In this document: in pieces, positions 35,860-44,901 of the stretch
How positions within the stretch are numbered: position 1 is the stretch's first letter
Layout of the letters: each line of letters opens with the position of its first letter
DNA from: Bacteriovoracaceae bacterium
GTDB lineage: Bacteria > Bdellovibrionota > Bacteriovoracia > Bacteriovoracales > Bacteriovoracaceae
Direction: 5' to 3'
Length of the DNA stretch: 64,000 nt
Assembly (NCBI GenBank): GCA_019752535.1
Contig: JAIEMA010000049.1
Location: 1-64,000 of the forward strand
Program-made: the position numbers and the translations under genes
The notes under the pieces: model-generated
What the model saw: the letters and a program-made list of their open reading frames with translations, nothing else
What the model was told of the DNA's origin: nothing
Database searches by the model: none

Positions 35860-36935
35860 ATAAGCTTCTACATCTAAAAAAAATCATTTATACGCCTCTC
35901 TCATGGGTATGGGATTGGGTTTATCGCATTCGTCGCTCTTGTTACGAGTACGGATTTCTTAAAAAAAACTATTTTAAAGTGCCCGTTGTCTCAGTAGGAA
36001 ACATCACATTTGGTGGGACTGGAAAAACTCCTACGATTCTATGGCTTGCTGATTATATTACTCAGCAGGGTCTCACTCCAGTCGTGCTGACGAGAGGCTA
36101 TAAAGGTTTGCTCGAGCATAGCGCTGGTCTACTCAAATCTGGTCAACGTTTTCGTCTTAATCCTCATGATTATGGTGATGAGCCTTTGATGATTGCGAGT
36201 AAAATGACTACCGGAGCAGTGATTGTAGGAAAAAAAAGAGCTCAAAATCTCATTCGTTTTTTTCCTGAAGTGAAACCGGATGTTGTTCTGCTGGATGATG
36301 GTTTTCAACATTTGAATATTTACCGCTCGTTTAACTTAGTTCTTTTTGATGCCATGATGCCTCTGGAGAATTATCAAACAGCACCCTTGGGCTATTTAAG
36401 AGAAGGTCTTAGTGCGCTCAAGGATGCAGATGCTATTATTTTGAGCCGAGCTAATATGGCCGATGAAGAGAGGCTCAAAAAGTTAAAAGACTTTCTTTCT
36501 CAGTTCTTTCATCATGGCCCTCTCTGGTGTGAAATGGGCTATCGACCAATTGGTTTATTCGATGGCTATGATTCATTTCGTTTTAGGGTGGATGACCTCC
36601 AAGGCAAAGATATTGTCGCTGTGACTGCCATCGCTTCACCGGAATCATTCTTCAATAGCCTTGAAAATTATGGGGCTAATTTAGTTGAGAAGGTGAGCTT
36701 TCCGGACCACTATTTTTTCACACAAGAAGATGTGAATGATTTGCTTCTGAAGGCTTCACGCCATTCAGCTATGATTATTTGCTCTGAGAAAGACATGGTG
36801 AAATTGAGACGTGTCTCCCAGGATCCAAGAATCTATTTTCTTAAAGTCCAAGTTGAATTCCTGAGTGGAGAAGACAGTCTCAAAGCTGCTCTTGGTAAAG
36901 TTCTCCACCTTGAAGCCAGTGGCTTAACCCTTTAA
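35856..36935 (+). CDS. lpxK: Tetraacyldisaccharide 4'-kinase LpxK
   Basis: Phosphorylates the 4' position of the lipid A precursor at the inner membrane; 359 residues. An amphipathic N-terminal segment is followed by VVSVGNITFGGTGKTP, which contains the P-loop, then VVLTRGYKG, DEPLMIA and VLLDDGFQH. All recognisable catalytic motifs are retained, so lipid A here is probably made through a 4'-phosphate at least transiently. Confidence 0.95.
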   Translation: MNKLLHLKKIIYTPLSWVWDWVYRIRRSCYEYGFLKKNYFKVPVVSVGNITFGGTGKTPTILWLADYITQQGLTPVVLTRGYKGLLEHSAGLLKSGQRFRLNPHDYGDEPLMIASKMTTGAVIVGKKRAQNLIRFFPEVKPDVVLLDDGFQHLNIYRSFNLVLFDAMMPLENYQTAPLGYLREGLSALKDADAIILSRANMADEERLKKLKDFLSQFFHHGPLWCEMGYRPIGLFDGYDSFRFRVDDLQGKDIVAVTAIASPESFFNSLENYGANLVEKVSFPDHYFFTQEDVNDLLLKASRHSAMIICSEKDMVKLRRVSQDPRIYFLKVQVEFLSGEDSLKAALGKVLHLEASGLTL

Positions 36936-36944
36936 AATCTAATA

Positions 36945-38036
36945 ATGCGAAATATATTAAAGAGTTGTCTTCAGACAACAGTGTTCCTCTTTTTCTTATC
37001 CAGTTGTGCCTGGAGTACAAAATGGTTTCAAAAAGGTGCAGTCGCCACTAATGAGCAACTCACTGAAGTTGGCGCAAATGAAGAAGAGTTAAAAAAGTTT
37101 TCAGTTCAAGAAACGGCCGAAGAGCCTGTAAAGGAAGAAGCGAAAGAAGAGGTTAAGCCCGAGGTTGTGAAACCAGTTGTGTCAGCGACACCTTCGAAGC
37201 AAAAAATCACTAAGCCAAAGAAAGAGGCCCCTAAAAAAGTTATCGCTCCAGTTAAGAAAGAAGTCCCAAAGTCTCTCTATCCTAAGGATTATCCCGAAGA
37301 CTACAAAACGGTAGATATTGAAACTGAAAAAACATGGAAATTATTTTCACCAAAATTTAAAACTAATGAGCAAATGTTCTTAGACGTCGATTACATGGGA
37401 CTGACTGTCGGAAAAGTCGTTCTCAGTTATCGTGGTATCAAAAGCATGAACACTAAACCTGTTCATCACTTTCAGGCCGTTTTCAAGAGTGCCCCCTTTT
37501 ATAGTGCAATTTATGAGCTGGATGACAAGCTTGATACATTCGTGGATCAGGAACATTTTGTAGGGCTTCGCTACAATTTGGTTCAAAGAGAGAGCAAGCA
37601 AGATGTCGACGAGGTTCAGCTCTATGATCGTGAAACTCTTAAGACAACGGCTTATCAAAAATGGGTCCGAAAAGATAAAGTGAAAAATAATAAATGGGAA
37701 GGATTTATCCCTCGCTTTAGCATCGATCCACTGAGCGTTTTTTGGTTGATTCGAGGAATGCCTTTTAAGGAAAAAGACAAATACACTATTCCCATCGTGA
37801 ACAAAGGAAAGCTTCTGATTATGGAAGCCAATGTTGAGGAGAGGGAAAAAATCAAAACCAAATTAGGCGAGTCCCAAAGTATAAGAGTGAAAGTGCATAC
37901 TGTTTACACAGGGAAAACTCTTAAAAGTGGTGATATGACTTTTTGGTTTTCTGATGATGACACAAGAAGGTTACTCAGAGCTCAGGCCAAAATTCAAATC
38001 GGCTCAGTTTATGCTGAAGCCGTAAAAGGTGATTAG
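36945..38036 (+). CDS. DUF3108-type lipoprotein
   Basis: 363 residues with a lipoprotein signal ending LSSC (Cys21). A long Lys/Glu/Pro-rich tether of about 45-120 leads to a beta-rich DUF3108 domain (MFLDVDYMGLTVGKVVLSYRG...) of about 140-360. No enzymatic motif is visible and its function is unknown. The tether would let the domain reach across the periplasm. It starts nine bases after lpxK without an obvious ribosome site, and overlaps the next gene. Confidence 0.82.
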   Translation: MRNILKSCLQTTVFLFFLSSCAWSTKWFQKGAVATNEQLTEVGANEEELKKFSVQETAEEPVKEEAKEEVKPEVVKPVVSATPSKQKITKPKKEAPKKVIAPVKKEVPKSLYPKDYPEDYKTVDIETEKTWKLFSPKFKTNEQMFLDVDYMGLTVGKVVLSYRGIKSMNTKPVHHFQAVFKSAPFYSAIYELDDKLDTFVDQEHFVGLRYNLVQRESKQDVDEVQLYDRETLKTTAYQKWVRKDKVKNNKWEGFIPRFSIDPLSVFWLIRGMPFKEKDKYTIPIVNKGKLLIMEANVEEREKIKTKLGESQSIRVKVHTVYTGKTLKSGDMTFWFSDDDTRRLLRAQAKIQIGSVYAEAVKGD

Positions 38037-39204
38037 GTTGCGTGAGAAACTTCGCCTATCAGACCTTAATGTTCTCTATGTTTGCCTAGATGCAAAGCAT
38101 GGAACCAATAGCCATCGAACGCTCTCTGATGTCATTACTTTTAGAAATATGGGGGGAAATCCCTTACTTATTTGTCGCAAAAATTCATTCATCGATAAGG
38201 CGACAGAAGTTCAAGACATAAGACGAATCCACATTGATGCGAAAGGTGGATGGAGAGCAAGTCTTGAACTCTATAAAACCGTTCGCCAATTGGTCAAACA
38301 AGAACAGCTCGATCTTGTGCATTGTTATAATTACTTACCATTGATGGTGCTGGGTTTTGCACTCAAAGGTGAAGTTCGAATACCTTTGGTTTATACTTGC
38401 AATGAAGATGTATCAGAAAAATATATTCCCTTTTGGCATGATTATTTCATCACGCGAGTAGATCAAATCTTATGCTTCTCTCCTGTGCTTGAAGATAAAG
38501 TGATCGATTCACTTCCGATTAATCCAAGAAAAGTATGTTTTATTGGCGCAGGATTAGAGTTCCCTAATGAAAATGCTGTTTGCGAATTGAATGACACCAA
38601 TTGGAAGGTTTGCTGTTTTGTAAAACCTGATGAAGACAATATTGAGAAGTTCCTGCCTCTCTTTTTGGCATTACCTTTAATTAAAGATGAAAATAAAAAA
38701 ATAATTCTCACTTTCATCACAATGGGGTCTTGGTATCAACACCCACATTACGAGCTCTTTAAGCGAGCGGTCTTAGAGAGAGGATTAGAGCACCAAATTT
38801 CGTTCTATCCTCGAAGTTGGGGGAGTGAAACCTTAGCCCAACAGCACCTGCTCATTTCTCTTCAAAGCAAGTCGCCCTTCGAGGATTTTGAGCTCGAGGC
38901 GATTTTAAATAATGTTCCCGTCCTTCTTCCTCGAACTGCCGCGAGGACTGATTTACTCCAAAATGGCACTCTGGGTCTGACTTATCAATCTGGCGATATC
39001 AGAGAGCTTAAGACCAAGGCCTTGGATATCCTGGCTAACTATAAGCAATTTCAACAGTCTTTGACTCGGGCCATCCCTGATCTCAAAGAAAAGCACCACT
39101 TTGACCAGTATGCCTCCGAGCTCTATCAGCACTATGAAAGACTCTCGCTGCAACGCCTGAGATTCTCTCTGAAAAGGCATGTTCCTTTTACCTCAAAGTC
39201 TTGA
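38029..39204 (+). CDS. GT-B fold glycosyltransferase-like protein
   Basis: 391 residues; GTG start inside the end of the preceding gene. The N-terminal half has the GT4-like pattern (NVLYVCLDAKHGTNSHR, LVHCYNYLPLMVLG, PLVYTCNEDV), and the C-terminal half has a donor-site-like stretch SKSPFEDFELEAILNNVPVL. Probably cytoplasmic, acting in LPS core or related glycan synthesis because it is the last gene of the lpx run. Donor and acceptor cannot be told. Confidence 0.78.
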   Translation: MIRLREKLRLSDLNVLYVCLDAKHGTNSHRTLSDVITFRNMGGNPLLICRKNSFIDKATEVQDIRRIHIDAKGGWRASLELYKTVRQLVKQEQLDLVHCYNYLPLMVLGFALKGEVRIPLVYTCNEDVSEKYIPFWHDYFITRVDQILCFSPVLEDKVIDSLPINPRKVCFIGAGLEFPNENAVCELNDTNWKVCCFVKPDEDNIEKFLPLFLALPLIKDENKKIILTFITMGSWYQHPHYELFKRAVLERGLEHQISFYPRSWGSETLAQQHLLISLQSKSPFEDFELEAILNNVPVLLPRTAARTDLLQNGTLGLTYQSGDIRELKTKALDILANYKQFQQSLTRAIPDLKEKHHFDQYASELYQHYERLSLQRLRFSLKRHVPFTSKS

Positions 39205-39210
39205 TTTTCT

Positions 39211-39240
39211 TTGACTTGAACCCCCAAACTGGCCTATAAA
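39211..39240 (+). promoter_or_regulatory. Housekeeping promoter of rpsA
   Basis: TTGACT (39211-39216), an 18-base spacer, then TATAAA (39235-39240): ten of twelve consensus positions. It lies in the only gap before rpsA and gives a leader of about 60 bases. Confidence 0.75.
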
Positions 39241-39263
39241 TACGCCTCTTGTTCATTCAAGAA

Positions 39264-39280
39264 ACCCTTCGTAGAAGGGT
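39264..39280 (+). other. rpsA leader hairpin
   Basis: A perfect 7-bp stem ACCCTTC/GAAGGGT with loop GTA lies in the rpsA leader, upstream of the GGGAGGG ribosome site. No T run follows. S1 represses its own mRNA in enterics through leader structure, so this is a candidate autoregulatory element. Confidence 0.45.
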
Positions 39281-39306
39281 CAATGTCAAAAAAGGGAGGG
39301 CTTATT

Positions 39307-41043
39307 ATGCCCACCAAACAAACTGCTACAAAATCCTTTCAGGTACCGGCCTGGGTGAAAGGTTTCGACTTCGTTCAAGGCGAAGAGAAAGAACAGGCAG
39401 CAAAGTCAGAGTTCGGGGATTTGATCAACTCGAGCGCCGCTAAGAATTTCGCTGAAGGCGAAGTTTTCATGGGGAAAGTGATCAATGTAACTGATGACTA
39501 CGTCACTGTAGATATCGGCTACAAGCAAGAAGGTCTCGTTCTTGCGAAAGAGTTCCGTTCATACGACGGCACTTTGAAAGTAAAAACTGGAGACGAAATT
39601 CAGGTTTATCTTGAGAAGCTCGAGTCTGCCATGGGCAACCTCGTTCTTTCTAAAGACAAGGCTGAGATCCTCAAGGCTTGGGATAAAATCTCTGAAGCTT
39701 GTGAGCGCGGAGAAGCAGTAGAAGGAACAGTCATCGCGAAAGTGAAGGGCGGTCTCTCTGTTGATATCGGCGTGAAGGCATTCTTGCCAGGATCACAAAT
39801 TGATATCCGTCCAGTGAAGAACTTAGACAAGTACATTGGTAAAACAATGGAATTCAAAGTCATCAAGTTCAACAAGAAGCGCGGAAATATCGTTCTTTCT
39901 CGTCGTGCAATTCTTCAAGATGAGCGCGGGAAGCTTCGTGACGAAACATTGTCACAACTTCAAGAGGGAATGGTTGTTAAGGGTATCGTGAAGAATATCA
40001 CGGACTACGGCGCATTCATTGACCTTGGTGGTGTTGATGGTCTTCTTCACATTACAGATATGTCTTGGGGTCGCGTAAAGCATCCTTCGAATCTCTTGAA
40101 TGTGGGTGATGAAGTTGATGTTAAGATCTTGAAGTACGATGCTGGCAAAGAGCGCGTATCTCTAGGCTTAAAGCAAGTTCAACCAAATCCTTGGGAATCT
40201 GCTAAAGACAAATACTTCCCAGGAACTAAAGTTTCTGGCGAAATCGTTTCAGTTAAAGACTACGGAATTTTCGTAGAACTTGCTGACGGTATCGAAGGCT
40301 TGATCCACGTAAGTGAGATGAGCTGGACGAACAAAAAAGCTCCAGTGAAGAACTACAACACTGGTGAGAAAATCGAAGCAGTTGTTCTAGAGGTTGACGT
40401 TGAAAACAAGCGCATCTCATTGGGTATCAAGCAATTGATGCCAAACCCTTGGGAAGATCTTGCTAACAAGTACACAATCGGTAAAACGGTTGAAGGTTCT
40501 GTTAAGGCCATCGTTGAGTTCGGCTTATTTATCGACGTCGGTGAAGAAGTTGATGCTTTAATCCATGTTTCTGACGTTTCTTGGACTCGTAAAAACATTA
40601 ACATTAATGAAGAGTACAAAGTCGGACAAAAAATTAAAGCAGCAGTCGTCTCTGTTGATGCTGAAAACCAAAAGTTCTGCCTAGGCTTAAAACAGCTTGA
40701 GGAAGATCCTTGGAAGCGCATCGAAGAGCGTATGCCTGTTGGCTCTGCAGTTGAAGGCGAAGTTGTTCGCTTGACTGACTTTGGTGCATTCTTAGAAGTT
40801 GAAACAGGAATCGAAGGTCTTGTTCATATTTCTGAAATCTCTGAAGAGCGCGTTGAGAAGCCTTCTGACAAACTTGAAAAAGGTCAGAAAGTTAAAGCTG
40901 TTGTGATCTCAATTGATAAAGCTGCGAAGAAGATCGCTCTTTCAATCAAAGCGGTCGCTTCTGGTGAATTCAAAGCGAACTACAAAGCTGATGAATCAAG
41001 TGCTTCAACTCTTGCTTCTAAGCTTAAAGGCTTTAAAGTCTAA
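39307..41043 (+). CDS. rpsA: 30S ribosomal protein S1
   Basis: Recruits mRNA to the 30S subunit; 578 residues from the ATG at 39307, chosen because GGGAGGG ends six bases upstream; the ATG at 39283 lacks such a site. Six S1 OB-fold repeats are visible, beginning near residues 45, 130, 215, 300, 390 and 475. Repeats 3-6 carry the classical GLLHIT/GLIHVS/ALIHVS/GLVHIS motif. Full six-domain length is that of the Gram-negative form. Confidence 0.96.
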   Translation: MPTKQTATKSFQVPAWVKGFDFVQGEEKEQAAKSEFGDLINSSAAKNFAEGEVFMGKVINVTDDYVTVDIGYKQEGLVLAKEFRSYDGTLKVKTGDEIQVYLEKLESAMGNLVLSKDKAEILKAWDKISEACERGEAVEGTVIAKVKGGLSVDIGVKAFLPGSQIDIRPVKNLDKYIGKTMEFKVIKFNKKRGNIVLSRRAILQDERGKLRDETLSQLQEGMVVKGIVKNITDYGAFIDLGGVDGLLHITDMSWGRVKHPSNLLNVGDEVDVKILKYDAGKERVSLGLKQVQPNPWESAKDKYFPGTKVSGEIVSVKDYGIFVELADGIEGLIHVSEMSWTNKKAPVKNYNTGEKIEAVVLEVDVENKRISLGIKQLMPNPWEDLANKYTIGKTVEGSVKAIVEFGLFIDVGEEVDALIHVSDVSWTRKNININEEYKVGQKIKAAVVSVDAENQKFCLGLKQLEEDPWKRIEERMPVGSAVEGEVVRLTDFGAFLEVETGIEGLVHISEISEERVEKPSDKLEKGQKVKAVVISIDKAAKKIALSIKAVASGEFKANYKADESSASTLASKLKGFKV

Positions 41044-41074
41044 TTCTGATTCCCTGTTATCTTTGGGAAATGAG

Positions 41075-41100
41075 AAGGGCCTCGAAAGAGGCCCTTTTTA
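41075..41100 (+). terminator. rpsA terminator
   Basis: A perfect 9-bp stem AAGGGCCTC/GAGGCCCTT with a GAAA tetraloop is followed by TTTTA, 32 bases after the rpsA stop and just before the convergent gene ends. Confidence 0.9.
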
Positions 41101-41103
41101 TTT

Positions 41104-42312
41104 TCATCCACCGCATTGGCGATAGCGATCGGCACACTTATTCATACAAGAGTCTTTATCATCTTTCCCAAAGCAAGTTTGCTGACACTTGAGCCCATTG
41201 ATTTTGCATTTTTCAATCTTTAAATAGAAATCAATCGTCTCAGCATCCACTCCGTAGCTTGGAAGTACGCTTTTGTGTACCTCAACAATAGAGTAAACTT
41301 TTTCTCTCAAAGTGATATCGGCCTGATTGGTGAATGAAGGAAGGCGCGCAATCTCACAAGCTTGGCATGTTTGAGAGGGCGGTGCTCCCATGGCCATCGC
41401 TCCCACTTGGAATAAAGCGATGATTCCCATTACAGTTTCTGAAGCCCCAACAAGCACACTGGTTTCTGCTCCATTGGAATCGAGGTTGAGATTATGAAGA
41501 ATAATTCGTTTGTTTTGCGCAAACTCAGATCCTTCATTAATGTTGAGACCTTTTTCACTTCGAAATTGGAGCTTCTTAAGTTTGAGACCATTTTTGTCAT
41601 GATAAAACGAGACGCTTGATTCGATCTGATCACCGTAAGGTATTCCTAATCTGACTCCGCCAAGCTGTATCCCATGATCTCTGCTTTGAGTTTGAGTCGC
41701 TGGCACTGGTTCATTAAAAACAAGCCCGACTCGTCCACCATATTCAATAGGTGCGCCGGTATTGTTCTGTAATTCTTCTGAGAAAATCCCGCCTAATGCA
41801 TCGGCCACAGCTTTTGTTTCACTGAGATTTTTATTCGTTCGAATCTTCTTGAGCTCTTGCTGAGCTTTCTTCATCTTGGCCCCAAAGCGCTCATTAAGAG
41901 TTTTCTCTAATTCTTTTTTTGTATTCGATTCAATCATCCCGAAGAAATCCCAATTAGGAACTTCAAGCCGTGATTGAAATCCTTTCTGTGGATCCCAGGA
42001 TAAGTTTTTAATTTCTACAGCTTTGCAACCATCTATTAAATCGAGTTTTGTCTTCACACACATCGAAATGGCGCCAGCAAAATTGATGTTGATCCCTTTT
42101 TCATCAAAGCCAAAATAGAGATTGTGATCGGGCTTCAAAGTGATCTTCGCCACATCATCATTTTTAATTGAAAGTGGCTTTTTAACAAAAATCTCCCCAC
42201 GAACTTCAGCAGGAAGAGTTTTTAAATGATCTGAGAGAGGCTTTAAGCTCGGTATTTCACTTGCCGCATACGAATTTAGAATGACTGACAATAGAATAAT
42301 CAATTTAAACAA
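41104..42312 (-). CDS. Secreted Cys-rich protein, paralogue A
   Basis: Not a named family; 402 residues. The TTG start at 42312 overlaps the stop of the upstream paralogue by 13 bases, and a signal peptide (ending NSYAAS) follows. A lipocalin- or LolA-like beta-rich body is suggested but not proven. The C-terminal part has a CxxC (QTCQAC), then the pattern C-x6-C-x3-C-x8-C-x3-C-x6-C to the end. The segments NINEGSEFAQNKR and VLVGASETVMG are shared with paralogue B. Probably extracytoplasmic and disulfide-bonded. Confidence 0.8.
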   Translation of the reverse strand: MFKLIILLSVILNSYAASEIPSLKPLSDHLKTLPAEVRGEIFVKKPLSIKNDDVAKITLKPDHNLYFGFDEKGININFAGAISMCVKTKLDLIDGCKAVEIKNLSWDPQKGFQSRLEVPNWDFFGMIESNTKKELEKTLNERFGAKMKKAQQELKKIRTNKNLSETKAVADALGGIFSEELQNNTGAPIEYGGRVGLVFNEPVPATQTQSRDHGIQLGGVRLGIPYGDQIESSVSFYHDKNGLKLKKLQFRSEKGLNINEGSEFAQNKRIILHNLNLDSNGAETSVLVGASETVMGIIALFQVGAMAMGAPPSQTCQACEIARLPSFTNQADITLREKVYSIVEVHKSVLPSYGVDAETIDFYLKIEKCKINGLKCQQTCFGKDDKDSCMNKCADRYRQCGG

Positions 42313-43454
42313 TCCGCTTGGATGTCTTCACACTTATTTTTACAAGCATGAATTTGACCCGTTGATGTGTATTTTCTAGAGCACTCTCTGGAACACTTGA
42401 TTCCATTCAGCTGGCAGCTTGCTCTTCGCTCAAAGGCTCTGAGGGTTGCTTCTGAGACGCCAATCGCACGCAATTGAGGTCTTTGACTGCGAATCATGGC
42501 AAGTACTTGTTCTCTGATTTCTTGCTCAACAATAAGTTGAACAGGTTTTAATTGAACAAGATCAAGACAGCTTAAGCAGGCCTGAGAGGGTGGATGGCCC
42601 GCTTGAACAGAGGCCACTTCAAAAGCCACAAGTAAACCAAGAATCGTTTCTGAGGCTCCAAGGTGAGCTCCAATTCCCATTCCTCTTCCACTTAGGTCTA
42701 GAGAGCTAAAGACTAGGCGTTTGTTATTTTTGAATTCAGTTCCTTCATTAATGTCGATGCCGAGATTAGACGTCACATTGAGACTTAAAGTTTGAAAAGT
42801 ATCATTTTTTATTTTGAATCCAATGCCTGCTCTGATTCGGTCTCCAGCTTTGATACCCACTCGCAAGTTGTTCAGTTGAAGAACTTTATTTTGTGGTGGA
42901 GCAAAGACTAGTCCCATCTCGCCACGTGAAGAGGGGAGAGTGGGGCTATTAGTTGTAAATATTTTCATGATTTTTCTCATCACTGTATTGGTGTCTGAGA
43001 GCTGTTTTGCTGTACGGATTTGTCTCAACTGGTCTGAGGCCAGTCTCATCTTTTCTCCGAACATCTTTTGAAGTGGAGTTTTAATTTCCTTGTTAACGTA
43101 ATCCGTTCCAAGACCAAACATAAATCCTGGAAGTTTTGACTTAACAGTAAATCCACCATTTCGATCCCATCGGATGTTTTCTACTTTGATATTCAGAGGT
43201 CCAACTTTTAGCTCAACTCCACTTGAAGGATAGAGTTCTAAAAAATTTTCTCCAAACGCAAAGCCGATATCTCGATTAGGCATCAACTTCATACTCGTCA
43301 TCCCTTCAGAATAGAGGGGAGCCGAGCTATCAAAGCGAATGCTTCCATCCACCCAAGCGGGAGTACTTTTAAGGTAGTTGATCACTGTCTCTGTTGGTGC
43401 AGAGTACGAGTGAATAGAGATCACTGAAAAAATGAGGATAAGTGTCCATTTCAT
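42300..43454 (-). CDS. Secreted Cys-rich protein, paralogue B
   Basis: 384 residues with a signal peptide (ending HSYSA). It aligns along most of its length with the gene just downstream (DINEGTEFKNNKR, HLGASETILG, HPPSQACLSC), and the C-terminal Cys pattern is C-x6-C-x3-C-x12-C-x3-C-x6-C. This is the first gene of the pair and probably the product of a tandem duplication. No enzyme motif is seen. Confidence 0.8.
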   Translation of the reverse strand: MKWTLILIFSVISIHSYSAPTETVINYLKSTPAWVDGSIRFDSSAPLYSEGMTSMKLMPNRDIGFAFGENFLELYPSSGVELKVGPLNIKVENIRWDRNGGFTVKSKLPGFMFGLGTDYVNKEIKTPLQKMFGEKMRLASDQLRQIRTAKQLSDTNTVMRKIMKIFTTNSPTLPSSRGEMGLVFAPPQNKVLQLNNLRVGIKAGDRIRAGIGFKIKNDTFQTLSLNVTSNLGIDINEGTEFKNNKRLVFSSLDLSGRGMGIGAHLGASETILGLLVAFEVASVQAGHPPSQACLSCLDLVQLKPVQLIVEQEIREQVLAMIRSQRPQLRAIGVSEATLRAFERRASCQLNGIKCSRECSRKYTSTGQIHACKNKCEDIQADCLN

Positions 43455-43523
43455 GGATAACTGATCGGAAGGCTGAGGGGAAAACTCAAGAATTAGTGAG
43501 GTTTACCTTTTACATTCAAAGGC

Positions 43524-44486
43524 TTAGCTCCAGTTAAATTCCCAAGCCTGATGAATTCCAGAATCTGCGAAATCGGGCGGTACAGTCCAGCGAGTAATCT
43601 CTTTGGCCTGAAGAGCAAGCTGGGTATCAAGACGGAATTTTCTCTTATTGGTAGAGAAAAACAGCTTTCCACCGGCGTTCAATCTATTCAAACAAGCAGA
43701 AATAAGAAATTCATGATCTCTCTGAATATCTAAAACATCATCCATTCGTTTTGAATTGGAGAAACTTGGTGGATCAAGAATGATGATATCAAAGCGCTCT
43801 GAGATCACGTCTCGCAACCATGCCACGACATCAGCTTGTAAAAAACGATAATTCTCATATTTTAATTCGTTCAATAAAAAATTTCTCCTGGCCCACTGAA
43901 GATAGGGATTCGACATATCGATAGAGAGAACATCCGAGGCGCCGCCTTTAGCAGCGGCTACACTTAAGGAGCCAGTGTAACAAAATAAATTTAAAACTTT
44001 TTTATTCGCACTTGTTCTTAAAAGCTCTCTACGCAAGGGTCTGTGATCGAGAAACAAACCTGTGTCCAAGTATTTTCGTAAATTCACTTCAAAATGAAGC
44101 TGCCCTTCTTGAATACGCATGACTTCATCGGCCAGTGGATCAATGACTTCATATTGCTCTTTGCCGCTTTGGCGAGCACGACGTTTAACGATAATATTTT
44201 CTTCTGGAATTTTGAGAAGATCGATTAGAGCTGTTTTAGCTTCAAGATGATGCTTTTCTACCAAATCTGGTGCTTCTTCAACTTCTCGCCCCTGGTCGTA
44301 GAAAAGACAATAATTCTTGTATAAATCGATCAAGTAGGGATAAGCCGGTATATCTTGGGCATAAAGACGCCAAGCTTCTACATTTTGTGAACGAAATTGA
44401 GCCGCGAGTCGGCGATAATTTTTTTGTAAGCGATGAGCGAGCTCTGACACATGAATTCCTTCAGCATTTGCGGTAGTATAATTCAT
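43524..44486 (-). CDS. Stand-alone RlmK-type 23S rRNA methyltransferase
   Basis: 320 residues matching the C-terminal half of E. coli RlmKL, which makes m7G2069: NRLQKN-like start (HRLQKNYRRLA), NLRKYLDTGLFLDHRPLRR, the SAM site LNLFCYTGSLSVAAA, and the catalytic IILDPPSFSNSKRM. The THUMP/RlmL half is absent, so this is the single-domain form. Start may be the ATG at 44486 or a GTG at 44450; the former leaves only 20 bases to the divergent clpS. Confidence 0.85.
   Translation of the reverse strand: MNYTTANAEGIHVSELAHRLQKNYRRLAAQFRSQNVEAWRLYAQDIPAYPYLIDLYKNYCLFYDQGREVEEAPDLVEKHHLEAKTALIDLLKIPEENIIVKRRARQSGKEQYEVIDPLADEVMRIQEGQLHFEVNLRKYLDTGLFLDHRPLRRELLRTSANKKVLNLFCYTGSLSVAAAKGGASDVLSIDMSNPYLQWARRNFLLNELKYENYRFLQADVVAWLRDVISERFDIIILDPPSFSNSKRMDDVLDIQRDHEFLISACLNRLNAGGKLFFSTNKRKFRLDTQLALQAKEITRWTVPPDFADSGIHQAWEFNWS
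44477..44482 (+). promoter_or_regulatory. Possible -10 element for clpS
   Basis: A perfect TATAAT lies 25 bases before the clpS ATG, overlapping the divergent gene's start. No good -35 is found at 16-18 bases, so the call is tentative. Confidence 0.35.
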
Positions 44487-44506
44487 TATAACGGAAGGTC
44501 ACTGAC

Positions 44507-44830
44507 ATGTCTGCAGATCACGAAGAAGAGGGAAAAAGTGGGATAGCGGTTGCTCGGAAAGTAAAAGTCGAGCGTCCCCGCCTATGGCAAGTGCTTTTGC
44601 ACAACGATGATTACACAACGATGGAATTCGTAGTGCATGTTCTTCAGCGCTATTTTGCTAAAACTCGTCATGAGGCTCAGGCCATCATGCTGGAAGTACA
44701 CACGCGAGGTTTTGGCGTATGCGGCATTTACACTTATGAAGTGGCCGAATCAAAAAAAGAAAAAGTCATGCGTTATGCTCGTGAAAACGGGCATCCCTTA
44801 AAATGCTCAATAGAACCTAGCGAAGATTGA
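44507..44830 (+). CDS. clpS: ClpS adaptor for N-end rule degradation
   Basis: Delivers proteins with destabilising N-terminal residues to ClpAP; 107 residues. A flexible N-terminal tail is followed by the core motif LLHNDDYTTMEFVVHVL, whose residues form the N-degron pocket, and the HTRGFGVCGIYTYEVAE block. GGAAGG lies upstream of the ATG. clpA follows, the standard pairing. Confidence 0.95.
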   Translation: MSADHEEEGKSGIAVARKVKVERPRLWQVLLHNDDYTTMEFVVHVLQRYFAKTRHEAQAIMLEVHTRGFGVCGIYTYEVAESKKEKVMRYARENGHPLKCSIEPSED

Positions 44831-44901
44831 GACGGCCCTTGCAGCTTGAGAAAAAGTGCTCATTGTTAGAGAAGTGGTAATTTAGTGTCAAAGGAAGGCC
44901 T

